Part shown: positions 33,901 through 48,900 of the stretch, one piece after another
How the letters are laid out: every line of letters starts with the position of its first letter
Position numbering within the stretch: position 1 is the first letter of the stretch
From: Liopterus haemorrhoidalis
Taxonomy: Eukaryota > Arthropoda > Insecta > Coleoptera > Dytiscidae
DNA: 64,000 nt
Assembly (NCBI GenBank): GCA_963971575.1
Contig: OZ020616.1
Location: 3,802,924-3,866,923 of the forward strand
Direction of reading: 5' to 3'
The notes under the pieces: generated by a model
The model's input: only the letters and a program-made list of their open reading frames with translations
The model's database searches: none
Told to the model about the DNA's origin: nothing
Program-made: the position numbers and the translations under genes

Positions 33901-36900
33901 CTAAAAAAACAAAACGAATATACGTTAATATTATTACCAAAAGTATTGTTTGAAAATTTTATAAAATTACAAAAAGCAGTAGTAGTAAATATGAAAAAGA
34001 TATATTTATTGTTTTAGTATTTATATGTTTATTCTTAAATTAAGTAACTTCTAAAAATTTCGCGCTGAACAAATTAAAATCTTCAGTTTCTTATGAAACA
34101 TAGCGCTTATTCTATTTCGGTGTCTTTCTATCTAAGTTTGGGTGATCTCGACCAGGGCCGTAACTAGCTTTTTATGGGCCCTGGGCAAGACTTTCAAATT
34201 GGGCCCCCCTTAAATAAAAAAAAAAAAAACAAAAACAAACTTGCCATGCATACGATAGTTCTGAAGCTCCAGTTCTTTCATTTTTTTAAGTTTGATATAA
34301 CAGTATTAATAAATAAACACAAAATAATTATTCTTTCAATTGTTTATGTCCGTAATTTTAATTTCTTTTTATATTCATGAAAAAACAATAAATTAAAACA
34401 TCATAAATTTATTTAAATTGTACTTTTCTTGCTTTTTTCCGCAAATTCATCAATTAAATCATTAAAATCTATTTATTGCACTATATCATGTTCAATAGAT
34501 ATAATTGACAGATTAGATAAACGATTTTGTGAGAAGGTCGATCTTAAGTAATTTTTAATTAACTTCAGTTTATTAAAACTCCTCTCACAAGAAGCGGTGG
34601 TCACTGGCAGGGTTAGAAATATTCTTAACGCAACAACGATGTTCTGGTACGATTGGACTAATTCGAAATCGTGTATGGTCTATAATTAATTTAGAGGAGT
34701 TGCATGTTTCAGATTTTGCATCAGTAAACATACTTGAAACTTGAAACTTTCAATCTCACAACTGAATTCATAACTATTCAAATCTTTATCATATTTGCTT
34801 GACAAATTGGCTGCCGCCTTTTGCAATTCAGTAACGCTTATTGATTCCAAGGACGAGCCAAAAAAAAGAAAAATTTTCAAATATAATTTTCATTTGTTTA
34901 TAACGCCAGTCTGTTTCAGCAAGTAAAACGTCAAAAACGTTGTACTTTTGCATTGCAAATAAATTTTCTGGACTTAGACTTTTTTTATCAGATCTAGTTT
35001 TTGAGATACGTTGTATTGGCCTCTTTAATAAAATATCATATTTCTTAACTTGTGTGTTTTACACGTCATTACTGTTACTATTTGCTCCAACTGCCAGTTA
35101 CAAACACAAAAGAGACAAAGTAAGGTATTTGTTTCACAAAGTAGATAAATATACATTCATCACTTATCACTTAAAAATGTTCTTTTGTACGACTTTCTAG
35201 CATGGAGTTTACCAGAACAGTCTTTCTGAAGACTCCAACAGTAGTAGGCCATCAAGTGGCTATCTTATCTTTCTTGATATCTATCTTCCATAGTTTTATG
35301 TCCTGATGGAATCTTTTCCCCGGCTTTTCACTAAAATCACCTAGGTTTTCTGGTAGGTGGTCATAATACAACCGAGAATACCAATGTTGGAAAGCATATT
35401 TTCCAACTAATTCTATGCCTTATGATTTCCAAGAATTTCCCCAATTTCTGTTAACCCAGTACTGATCCTTAGCTCTGCTGTCCCAAAGACATAAAAAACA
35501 AGGATATTTTGTATATCCACTTTGATGTCCAAGGAGGAAGTTTACCGTTTTTATATAAAAAAACTAAAATCAATTAGTCTGTATCTCAAAAACTAGAGCT
35601 GTTATGAAAAAGAGTCAGGTATTTTTGGAACCAGCACATCAAAATTATCCAAAATCAGTTCTTACTTTTCCGGCAGCAAGATAAAAAAATTATTTTGTTG
35701 GGCAGTGATTATTATTATTATTATTATGGCATTGTGCTACGGGGGTAGTCTGTAGTTCAATTGATAGAATTTTTAAAATTCAGAAACATGCCATAAGACA
35801 AATTAACAATGCTCCACAAAGAGCCCATTGAAGAACATCGCCATCATGAAAAACTGTAACTTTTTCGAATGGGACCTATATTCATATAGTTCGTTTTGCT
35901 TAAAAATAACGAAAGCGCACACCTTAAAGTTTGTCAGATTTCTCATGGGACATTCTGTATATCGTAGGCGCAATAATGGTCGCTAGTTGTTAGAAATCCA
36001 GCAGTTTGTAGTATTAAATTTCATACCAACTCATTTGCTATTAAAAGACAAAAATAAAACCGTTGTACATTTATTACTTCTCAGAATCTTATTTTCAGTT
36101 ATAAGAATGTATTATGGCATGTTAAGCGTGAAACGTCAGAGTTACTTTTATGGTTGATTTAATTTGAAATTACACACAGTTAACTTTATATGTATGTATT
36201 TTTCTTTTGCTTTAGAAATGTTAGGGTCTTTTTCATATTTACTTAACTTATCATTATTATAAATATTATTACAAATATGTACATAGTGTGCAGTGTAATT
36301 GCATAAATTTGTGTGTTGTGTGTTAAAACCAGTGATGGGCGCGTAAAATACATGATGTAGACTAATGTAGATTTTACGCGTAAACATGTCAAGTAGAATA
36401 TGCCTTTGTTTACGTGTCGAATGTAGAATGTAAACTGTACATGCGCAGTACGTTTAAATGTAATATTTGAAATAATAGAATGGTGATAGTTTAAGTAGTT
36501 TACTTTAATGTTTATGTTTATTTCAATTTTATGTAGTTCTAATTACATATATTGTTTCAAAAAATGTTATCTCACAAATCGTATGTTGTTATGGACAATA
36601 TAAATTACTTGGTTTCTGTCTGTATGAACTACTAAAGTAAAATTAAAATTAAAACTTAGTAGTTGTTTTAATCAGGAAGCTATCAAAAATATTAAATTTG
36701 AGTTCTTTACTTCCTCTTCTGCTTAAAACTGGTATTTTATTTTTTTATACGTTACATAACCTCATTTTTCATTGTTTTACACTAGATTCTACGTGTCTAC
36801 ACAGTCTACACTTCTCTACGCTGTCTACGGTAAATTTACACGTAGACGTAAAAAATTCAAGTTTACGCGTAGACGCCCATCTCTGGTTAAAACATGAGGT

Positions 36901-39900
36901 ACCTCTCGTTACTCACACGAAAATATATAATGCATCTTCAAAAGCAATGGTATCCAAACTTTTTTGATCATGTACCCTAAGCAAGTAAGGCTAAATACCA
37001 CCTACGGCATTAGATACGCGCAGTAAAGGGACAAAGAGGACATTTGCCTGTCCTGGAGTGACAATTTTAAGTGTTCCATACCAAACCCTTATGCTTTTTT
37101 GTTCTCAAATTTATTTATTTTTATATTTGTCTATTTTATATTATAACTTTTTTTATTATGTCAATTTTACATATTCTATCAAATGTTAAATAAGTATTGG
37201 TTCATGTGCATTTTATCGTTTCAAGTTTGTATTAAATGGCCTCTCATAATTGGCGCATCTCGGGCCTCTGAAGGGGTAAGCAGGAGCACTGAGAGAGGCC
37301 CCGGTAAAACTTCTACACAATAATTCTACCCCACCTTCTGGAAAACGATAATTAGGGGCCCAATGACAGAAATTGCGCATACCAGGTCTACAAGTATGAA
37401 ATGCGGATTTTTTCAAATTTGCCGCGCAAACAGTGTGTATAGTTCAAAGTTTCAACACATATGGTGTTTTGTTAAGTTATCATTAAGTGTCAAATGCGTA
37501 TAGGTTATAATTTAAAAAGAGATCATATAGTTTTGTTTTTCTGTGTTAAAAATGTCAAATTTTGTGCCAAATAAAGAGCATTCGCGGACAGTACTACTGT
37601 TTTGTTTTCATTTGAAAAAAACTGCTGCTGAATCATACCGACTGCTTCGAGAAGCTTATGGTGAATATGCTCCATCGCAAGATACGTGTTAACGATGGTT
37701 TCGGCGTTTCAAAAGTGGTGACTTTGATCTTACAGACAAAGAACATGGAAAACCTCCAAAAAAATATGAAGATACAAAATTGGAAACATTGCTACAGGAG
37801 GACGATAGTCAATCACAAAAACAACTAGCAGAGCAGTTAGGCGTTAGTCAACAAGCTGTTTCCAATCGCCTACGAGAGATGGGTTCCACATGCATTGAAT
37901 AAGAGGCAGATGGTAAAACGCAAAAACGCTTGTGAAATTTTGCTTGCACGATACAAAAGAAAGTCTTTTTGGCATCGTATCATTACTGGCGATGAAAAAT
38001 GGATTTATTTTGAAAATCCCAAACGCAAAAAATCAAGGGTGAACCCAGGCTCACCATCCACATCAACTGCAAGACCGAATCGCTTTGGCAAAAAGACAAT
38101 GCTTTGTACTTGGTGGGACCAAAAGGGTGTGGTCTATTATGAATTGTTAATACCTGGTGAAACAGTTAATACCCAACGCTACCAACAACAACTGATCGAA
38201 TTGAATCATTCGCTGCTCATAAAACGACCAGAATACGAAAGAAGACAGCACAAGGTAATCTTTCTTCACGATAACGCTCCATCACATAAGGCAAAAGCAG
38301 TTTGCAACACATTGGAGGCACTCAAGTGGGAAGTGCTATCCCATGCCGCTTACTCACCAGACTTGGCCCCTTCAGATTACCACTTGTTCGCATCGATGGG
38401 TCACGCACTTGCCGAGCAGCACTTTTGTTCATATGAAAATATGAAAGAATGGCCAGATGAATGGTTTGCGGGGAAAGGGGAAGAGTTCTACTGGCGAGGT
38501 ATTCACAAATTGCCTGAGAGATGGGGAAAATGTATAACTTCTAATGGAGCATACTTTGAATAAATAAACTTTTACTGTTCTTTTGAGTTTAATGTGTTTT
38601 ATTTAAAAAAAAAAAATCCGCATTTCATACTTGTAGACCTGGTAGATAGAAATTTCTTAATATATTACAGAAAAAATAAAGTGCAGTGGTACCATTACTG
38701 ACGAGTGTCCCAACTAAAGAGTTTTTCGAGATAGCTAAAATTCGAATTACAAGCGGAGGAGGTTATCTCTGAACGATAGAGAAAAAGAAACACCAGAATA
38801 AGTTACAACTGGTCGTTCGATGACGCTATTTAATGACACTTGCCGAACTCATTTCAGAAACATTGTGAAAGGGAGGATGAAACAGACCGCATTGGACAGG
38901 TTTTTATCGAAAACCCTGCAGATGAAAGTGAAGAAAGCGTGGCGAAAAGGACAAAAATCAGCGAATAAGATTCAGTTATGCAGTTCAACCTTTCGCCTCC
39001 ACCTCTGTCAGTATCTTCAAGTCGTCTTGTATCTTCTTTACTTTGATGTACATAATATTTAATCAGTTTGCTGCAGTAATTCTATTGTATTGCGCTTTTA
39101 TACAATATTCCTTATTTATAAACACAATTTTCTTATCTAAAAACATGTAACAAAAAAACTGCGGTGTGTTTTGAGGGCCCGGAACGTATTAATGGCTTTT
39201 CAATTCATCCAATGGGGAAAATTGATTTGACATACGAGTAATTTGAGTTACGAGCTCCGTCACGGAACGAATTAAACTCGTAAGTCAAGGTACCACTGTA
39301 CTATGCGAGCCCTGTCCACTATCAGTTAGCCCAGCTACGAAATTTTTACTTATTGGTGTTCAATTAACAGAATGCGAATAGCTTATGAAATCTAGGTAAT
39401 TTTTTATTTTCAACTAAACGTTTTAGAGATTTACGATTAATATTTACAACTATTAAAGTAAATTAATAAGAAAAAAATAATATTTCCATTGGAGAGCCAT
39501 TAATTTGGAAATCTATTTCAGAAGTTACCCCTGGGTAACGTCACCTTTCATTTTTATAACGGCATTAATTCTTCTAGGCATAGTATCTACAAGGTCTTGG
39601 CATTGTCGAGGAGTAAAATTATCCCATATTTCTTGAAGCTTTAAGCTGCATTCAGAGCTCAGTAAATTAACACGCTGTGCGTTATAGATAGTTAGTAAGC
39701 GAGTGCAATTGGTATGATCGGACAAGCTCGTACTATATCGCTCAACAGTAGTATAGCAACGAGAAAGCACGAGCATGTCCGATCATACCAAATGACCTCG
39801 TTTACTAACTGTCCATAACGCACAGCGTGTTAATTTACTTAGCTCTGAATGCAGCTTAAGTCTTAATTCTGGAATTGTTCTAGCCGGTGTTATACGCAAT

Positions 39901-42900
39901 CGTTTTTTCATTTCGTGCCAAAGTGTCTCGATGGGGGATAAGTCTGGGCTACTTGAAACCCACTCTAACAAGGTTGATAAGGAGGATAACAAGGTTGGAA
40001 TGAGAAAATTGGGTGGATCATTAAAACAATATGCTGAGACACATCAGTTGTAAATCTTTTCTTTTGTGAGTAATAAGAGGTATCTCATTCTGTACATTTT
40101 TCATACAAAGTGTGAATGTGTGAATGTGAGAATATACTAATTAGCGGTTGTATTGTATTATTCTGCAAATCATTGTTCCCTACACACTCTCATTGCGTAT
40201 TAGTTTGTAAGTTTTTTATTTCCTGTGGTTGTGTGTCTAATAAATGCAAGTCGAAAGTAAAAATTAACGTGAAGTTTGAATTTACACATGTTTTAGGATT
40301 TCGTAGGTATTTAGTAAGTCAAGCGCGCGCTCAAATAATTGGTCTGGGTTCATTTAAAAATATATATATATCCGTAAAATAATACAATTTTATTATTATT
40401 TATTTACGGAGATAAGTGGAATTAATATTAATTTATTATAATTTATTTTTTATTAACAAAGAAGAGGATTTTTATTTTCAATTGTTTAGATTTTTTTAAA
40501 TAAGCGAATTATTTTTCCAGTCTTGGGGGGGGTACGCACCCGAGGACCACCCCTTTGTGTGCGCGCTTCTTGAAAGTTAAATACAGACGATTCCGCTTAA
40601 TTGGGCCACCGCTTAATTGGGGCAGCCGCTTATTTGGGCCAAATCTCAAAGAACAGAAACCAAACCAAAGAACCAACAGTAAATTTACATGTTTAATTGG
40701 GACAGTAAATTTAAGATCACAGTACATATTATGTTACACATATTCTCAAGAAAAAATATGTACAAAGAATTTAATATTACAGCGTTATTTTATGCAGGAA
40801 GGAAATGAGGGAGCCCTACATCCGCACTGAATACCTGTGCTGATTTTGTAGATGTGAAATGTTACAAAAACAAAAGACAGACTACACTTGACGCATTTTT
40901 GCATTGAATTAAATTGTATGTACCTATTTATTATTTTATTTTGGAATTTATTATTAGTTTTTCTTAAAAGTTTATTTTTTTTGGTTATATGTAATTTATA
41001 GTTTTGTCCAAGAGTTTATAAAATAAAATTATTGAAACAAAAATATGCATTGTTTAATTTTATGCGAAATTCGCTTAATTGGACAAAAATGCCGAAGTTC
41101 CGATGTGTCCCAATTAAGCGAAATCGACTGTATATCAACAGAGGGCTCATTACGTTATTCAAGTTATCCAGACAAGTCATTTATTACGCCACATTGTATT
41201 TAAAAAAATCATAATAATTTTTTTTATTACTATACAAAAAATTTCTTTCGATAACTTAAAATAATCTGATAGTCTGAAAAATAATCTGATCAAAAATTGA
41301 AAGAATGCGATTCACATCAGTATGCATTCCTCCGATTTTTTTTTGCAAACTTTTCAACCATCCCCTCTGGGAAATAAGACGGAGTTCAAAAAATGTTTTA
41401 CACAAGAATCGTGTCACAACAAAGAGTTTTTAAAATTTTCTCTTTTTTACTGAAGACTTTACGAAAAAAATTATATTATATGCTTTATAGTCTTTTAATT
41501 TTAGGCTTATTGGTTAAAGATCAACTAAGAAATGTCTCCGTTATTAAACTTTTGCACATAATTCATTTTTACGAAAATAAAACTCACAGTAACTTGCCGT
41601 CTCTTATGGAAACAAACTTATATTACGTTGAGGAACTCGCAAATGAACAGGCGTTCAATATAAGCAGTGAGTTGGTGCTGTGTTGCATTCTTATTGCAAA
41701 CCGGGTCACACGAGCAGGTCTGTCGAAAAGGGGGTGATGACAGGATAGAATTCCCCCAGTGCCGAGATCTATAGATGCTTGGGTATGGCCCCGATTTATT
41801 GTTAATTTATTTTATGGTCTGGTACGAATCCTTTGCCGGGCCCGGCGCTGATTCTCGACGCCACATGAGTGGCAGTATAAGAGTTTCTTGCTTATACCTA
41901 CGAAATCCTATTAACCCTAACGAAGAATCAAGCTTAATAATGAGCAGGATTCATCAATGGTAGGCCTAGTAGCGTCAACCATTATTAAATTATATCCTCA
42001 TGTAAAATATTTCTGCTTTAAGGATTCCACACACTAAAGCGGCCGCGATGTCGGCCGCGGTAGCGTTACGGCGGCGGCCTAACGCAACCTATATAATTCA
42101 ATGAGACCACGCAAATACAAACGTTCCGCTATCTGAGAACGACGCCGAATGCAGCGTTCAGTCTAACCATCACTAAACACTGGCGGCCGAACTCGACAAG
42201 TTGCGTTAGGCCGCGCGATATTCATTGTTTATATACCACAGAGTGAATATATTTAAGAAAATAATGTCGAAAATAGATAATTTAACAGAAAAAATCATAG
42301 ATCAGTAAAGGATCATTTAATTTTGTATGACTTAGCACATCCTGATTACAAGAATATTAGGAAAACAAATAAAATGTGGGACGAAATAGGAAAAGTTTTG
42401 GAAATTGATAGTAAAGTCTGTTCCAAACGGTTAGGCGGAACTAGATTTTGCAATCTAGTTACTTTCATCGTTTAAATCATGCTTTTCAGCCGTTTTGTTT
42501 AAGCTTTGTAAATCATACTTGCAACAAACATTTTTTGGTTAAGGTTAATATCATTTTAAAATGTCATTTTCTTTATATTTTGATTTTTTGTGTCATTCTT
42601 AATACAAATATCCCATTTATTTATTTTTTGTCATTAAAATATGTAAGAAAATTAATTTAAGTTTGACATATGTCATTCGTTTCCATGGTTTCATTGTTGG
42701 AATTTTAAATTTTGACATTCCAACGTGAAAAATGAAATAACCCAAGCAAGGTCCCTTTTCGTGACAACCTAAAAGAACGAAATTCCCATTTAGTTCCGCC
42801 TAACCGTTTGAAACAGACTGTAAGTAGATTATTATTTTTCCTGTACATACAATTAATTATTCTATTGTATTCTCGCAATCAATATTATCATACAACTATA

Positions 42901-45900
42901 TACCGTGATTCACTAACTGATCGCTACCGCTACCGCTACCGCCACTCCCACCGCGTTAGTGTGAGGAGACCTGATCGCTAGTCGTGCGCTAACGCTACCA
43001 CTACTGCGGCTGCTTTGGTGTGTGGAATCCTTTATACATAGTGGCAGCGTTAGCTTTTAAAATGGGGAGGGGCAGTGGGCATCAGGAAACATTTAGTGTG
43101 GGTACAAAAAATAAATAAATAAAAATATTGGGAGTCGGCCCACCTCGAACCCCACACTTGTACTGCCACTGTATATACTATAGGAAAAATGTTTTAAATC
43201 ATAGCATTGTTTTTTGGATCAAACAAAGCATTTCTACCAACGTTGACACTGTAGTCTTCAATTCCCGTGTTATCATTCTGCTGAAATTTCGGCAGATAGA
43301 CTTAAATGTTGCAACTACCTACTGGTTTAATCTAGATACTAACCTATATATGTAGGTACGGTACATTCACTTAAAATAAACTGTCAAATTTTCAACTATG
43401 TTCTTATGCCATGCAATAAACAATACAACGCCATTCCATAACATTCCTATCAGGCCAGCTAAATCACATCTCTAACTCGTGTATTTAAAACATACCTAAA
43501 AATAAAAATGAAATAACAAAAATTAATAACATAAATAATTAATAATAAATTTTAAAAAAACATAAACATCCATCGTTTTGATCCTCGAGGTATTATTTAG
43601 GAAAGGGCCGCAGCGTGGGTGTCAGCCGCCCGTGTGTTAATTTTAATAAGACCGCCCTTTACTAGAATTCTACTAGAATCAACAACAAATGCCGTCTCTT
43701 TGATAATCCGCCCGTATGCAATGCGCAGTGCACACCCTGATCACAAGAGTGAAGATATTGCTAGATAAAATTATCAAACATTTTGCGCTTTTATTGCACT
43801 TATGCCAATATTTAGCCTGGTCTAGCAATATCTTCACTCTTGTGATAACTCGTGTGGCGAATCATCAAAGCGGCGGCATTTGGTGTCGATTCTAGTAACC
43901 CAATATCCTCACTCTACTGATCACCCGCAGGCGACGGCCCTAATACCCTTTTCACACTAGATCTTTAAGACGAGTGAACTTAAAGTTCACCGATGTTTAA
44001 GATCGGTATGCTTTCACACTTGATGTTTAAATCTCCGGTGCTGTCATCAGCTACAGTAATTTTGTCCTTAAGTTACCGTCATGAAATTACCAGTTTTGAA
44101 CTGTCTGCGCAGTCGCACATTTTAAATTATTATAAACAATTAAGGATATTTCATTTCATTCTACAATAAAGGCACTACAATAAAGAATATATTACACCTG
44201 TATTAACATGTAAGTCGATACGTTTTATCTCAATTATTGTAGCTCTGTATTTTATTAAACACATTATTAAAATAAATAATTTTATTATAACAATAAGTAT
44301 AAACTTCTTATAACGTCGATATAATACAGTATTATTGTGTATGATAATATAAAATGTTGACAGCACAAATTCAAGGAGTATTTTTTTATAATAGAAATTA
44401 AGTTGGCAATTCGGACGAAGTTTAAGACGCAGATCTCTGTCTTAAACATCGCTTGTATTTAACCGAGGCCCTACGGTTTCACATTAGCATTTAAAGATAC
44501 ATTCACTTTAACATCCGATCTTAAAGATCTAGTGTGAAAAGGGTATAAATAAAGAAATAATAGAAATAATTAAACATGTTAGTCCATGGTATCAAATGAA
44601 ACACGCTTCTCTGTGAAAAATATGATAGACAAAAATTTTCTAATATGAAGGGTTCAGAAAAAAAATAAACATACGACGGTGCGTTTTTATATTCGCGGAA
44701 TCGAAGGGATACCGAGGGGTGGTACGCCAATCGGATTCTCTGGCGTGACTATCCACTACCATAAATACCGAATCGCATCATAATCGGATCATAAGCACAG
44801 ATTACTACAGATGCGAAACTCCCCTTTCTACTTTTCTTATCGCTTGCGCCATTTTGTTATTGGTGTTGTATCCTAGGATGATTAAGTAAAGGATGCGCTA
44901 TTCGTATACTAATAACATTGACGATTGTGTGGAAACCCCTGTTGAGAAAGAAGGCAATATATGTCTATACTGTGCACACTGCAACTACGTAAGGCGCATG
45001 TGCTACATTTGAATTTGAAACAAGCGTATTTTTAAATGTAAATAATTATTGAATTTCTTAGAAATTATTCTAAAATCTCGTAATTTCACAGCAAATTTTA
45101 TAACATATTTGAGAAATTTGTATAACACGGTGTTAATTTTCTGCGTATCGTGTCAAACGGACCTGAAACTGTATAAATGTGTATTTAAAATTTATCTAAT
45201 CATTTTTAAATAATATTATTTATCATTAAAACAATCTTTAATGATATTTTAAAAATTTTATGCTGCCAATAAAGGAGGCAGTATTATGAATTTAATCAGT
45301 CAGTTAAAGGATAAAGTGGTAGTTACAATAAACTAAAATAAGCTTGAAAAATATTAGTGCCAAATAATACTACCCAAACATCTTGTTGCGAAAATTACAT
45401 GAGTATGGCCCGATTGCAAGAATCTCTATTAAATTTATTGATTCAAAATACCAGAGGTGGCTAGCTATGGGTCCATTTAAAATATTCCGATAAGACGTTG
45501 AAGGGCCACATCCTTTGAGTATCCCGCCACAAACCAGAAATTAATTTAATTTTTATCGTTCGATTAATGAAGGATTGAAAGACGGATGTACAAAATGAAA
45601 TATATGGGCGAGGGGGTGCAGAGGGGTTAATTTTGATATTTTATATTTTTTTAGATTACATAGAAATATTCTAATCTTTACCTATAAGGGATGGTTTGAT
45701 AATTTTTATTTGGTTGTGATAATTGATTAAATGAAAGTATGGAAATAAAATATATAACACAAATAGATACACATATTTTTATTCGTTTTGAAATATCACA
45801 AGTCTGTTGAACATTTTTCTTTTCGCCACCTTGTGTATATCTAACAATTTAGCACAATAATAGCGTCTTACGTGTGTACGCAGTACCGCGATATATATCT

Positions 45901-48900
45901 TTCTCACTCAGTAAGGGTTTCCACACATTTTACACACGAATAGCGCATCCTTTATTTTAATTATCCTAGGTTGTATACAGTTACTGTCAGTTAACGCGCG
46001 CTTTTAGTTTGTTTGATTTTTATTGTTAATAAAAATGGATAAAATTAAATAATCAGTTGGTATTCGAGGACGAGGTGGTTAAGATTTTTATAATTACACC
46101 TACGGCAACCAAAAATAACCAAAAGTAAAAGCACCTTAGGCTTTTATTTTTTTAATTTCAAAGGAAGTCCCCTGTAGCACAAAATGGTTAGCCAATATAG
46201 AGACAATATATAGGCTATATTGAACATTGGCTAAATCTTGATATTTTGCCCAATTTATGACCTATATATGTACAATATGGTACAACAATTTTGTAGCGAA
46301 TATTAGTTGTACTATATATATCCTACATGTTTACAATATTGGCTGTCTTTGAATATAGAACCCTGCTATCCTTGCCAATAATCGGGCAATATTACAGCCA
46401 ATGTTGGTCCAAACAGGATGTGCTACAGGGGTCGTAATGATGTATTTCTACCCTGGTCAAAAATACAAAAAGTACGCTACATTATTATCCATAATTTTTT
46501 ACAAATAATAAATAATATTTTTTTTCTAAAAACACAAAATATGCGTAATTTTCCGAAAACAATCTTATCAAAAATTCCTTTTGTACTATTCCGGTTCAAG
46601 TCAATGTTCATTACTTAGAATTATTTTCAGATTTTTAGATTGAACCCTGTGGACTACGGCACATATTTGTTTATAATTTTAGGTTGATATGTTTTCTTAG
46701 AAGTTTTAGTACTTTTCCTATATGGGGGTCAAAAAGATGTATAAGCATGCCAAATTTCAACTCTCTAGACCCAGCTGTTTCCTTTTTAGCATAATTCCTT
46801 GGCGGAATCAAGTGGCAAACAGGTTTTTTTAGTCGGTATACCATGCCAATATATGGTGAGTCAGACACTACCAATATTGGTGTCAGACGAATTTTACCTA
46901 TACCGTTACTCCATTACGTTATACCATTACCGTTTAGCCATTACATTTCTTCTAAATTAAGTAACATTTCATTTTCATTTGGCCTTCATTTTTCTTCTAA
47001 ATTAAGTAACATTTGGGGTGTTCCACAAGGAAGTTGCCTTGGTCCGCTACTTTTTCTCATTTATGTAAATGATATAAAGAATTACGTAAATATCGATTTT
47101 ATTAATATGTTTGCAGACGATACCTTGGTTGCAGTTTATGATAAAGATGTTTACAATGGAATACATAGAGTCAATACTGAACTTAATAAATTGTACAATT
47201 ATTTTTGTAAAAATAAATTAAAAATTAATATTGATAAAACAAAAGCTATGATTATCACAAGTAAATATAAATATTCTAAAATCAATAACATAATTAATAT
47301 CAAAATAGCTAATGAAAAAATTGAAGTTGTTAAAGAAATCAAATATCTTGGATTCATTGTTGATTGTCATTTAAATGTTAATAGTCATTTAACTTACATA
47401 ATAAATAAAATATCTAAAAAAAATTACTTTTTCTGCAGAATATCTAAAAAACTGTCTATTTCAACTCTTATTATGTTGTATAAATCATTAATTCAACCTC
47501 ACTTTGATTTTTGTGGAACAGTTCTCTATTTGTTGAATAAAAACTCCATTGATCGTCTGCAAAAGTTACAAAATCGTGGCATGAGGGTAATTTTGAAGAT
47601 GTCTAGGTACACACTTATTAAGGGTATGCTTAGTATACTTAACTGGCTTTCTGTAGAAAATCGTTTAAAATATGGCGCTATGGTCTTTATTTATAAACTT
47701 TTAATAGGTCGTTTACCGGGATATTTTCAGAAAAATATTGTTTATAATAAAGATGTGCATAATTATAATACCCGAGGTGCCAACGATCTCAGAATCATAA
47801 AAACTAAATTATCTAAAACCGATAATCAAATTTTCTGTAAAGGATTTAAAGAATATAATGGTCTACCTGATCATTTAAAATATGAATGTTTAACTTTAGA
47901 TAAGTTCAAGCGTGAATTATTTAATTATTTAATTAATAAGAGTTAGGATTTTTTGAGAAGTATTATTTAAGAAAAAATATTTTTTGCGATTGTTAGTATT
48001 TAAGATGTACAATGTATGGAAACATTATTATTATTTTTTTTTGTAAAAAAAAAGAAAATGTTTATGTATATTAGGCCCGGCCTATTTTGGTAAATAAAGT
48101 TATTATTATTACATTGGCCGTTTGTTATTTTCAATTATATTTAGTCCTTTAATTTAAAAGTTTCAATAGATTTCATGGACTAACTAATTAACAACTATTT
48201 TACAAAAACACAAATAAAAAAATTATAGAATAGCTTGATATTATTTTTAACTAAAGATCGTTTATAATTAACTACATATAAATACAACAAATGGATCTGT
48301 TTTTGAAAAAATGAAATAAACCAGGTAAACCAAACAAGCAAAATTTTGGAAAACAAACAATAAGCTTCAAATAAACTAATTTTGTCATAATTTTGTTGAA
48401 TAAATTCTCAGGTAATAAGATTCTAGATCAGTACAAGATTATTAAAGTATAAGATTTTCTCGTAACTTGTAGTGGTGGGGGTAATGGAGAAGGCTAGGCT
48501 TCATCCGCATGCTAACGGGACGTTAGTCTTTGTTTATCGTTTATGTTATATACACGTGAAGTTTGATTTTTAGCTATAAATATCAAAATATCGTTTAATT
48601 TTTTTATTTTCTACTTTTTTTAATTTCTTTTTTCTTCGAAAATGTTCTAAATTAATTTTCTTAAATTAATTTTTGATGTGAAAAGAATAATAAGTGAAAT
48701 ATTTCAATATTTTAGTTTTCCTACAGTCCCCCCCCCCCGTTACTACCTTGATATTCATCAAATTGAAAAAATGCATAGAACAAATACGATTTGTTTTCTT
48801 ATAAACAATTTTTATTGTATAGTTTTTCTGTTAAGATATTTCTGTTTATAATGGAAATATTTTAAGTTTGTTAGTACCAGTTTTAACCCAAACACACCCC

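Larger units (their letters stand above)
42021..43031 (+). mobile_element. PIF/Harbinger-type element, split by M1
   Basis: AGGATTCCACACACTAAAGC at left and the inverse of it (GGTGTGTGGAATCCT) at right, with TTA duplications (42018-42020, 43032-43034), the PIF/Harbinger target. Subterminal GC-rich blocks repeat GGCCGC. It carries a MADF relic and is interrupted by M1 at 42414-42820. Confidence 0.85.

Noticed and set aside
41393..41737. 114-codon frame
   Set aside because: No family resemblance, hydrophobic AT-driven composition, no splice or promoter context.
46843..46940. LINE frame extended upstream to ATG 46843
   Set aside because: The first 50 codons derive from a local 43-bp duplication and unrelated sequence; homology starts near WGVPQGS.
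48727..48739. Poly-C run as an assembly gap or telomeric signal
   Set aside because: Short homopolymer with normal flanks; no telomere repeat such as TTAGG arrays in the window.
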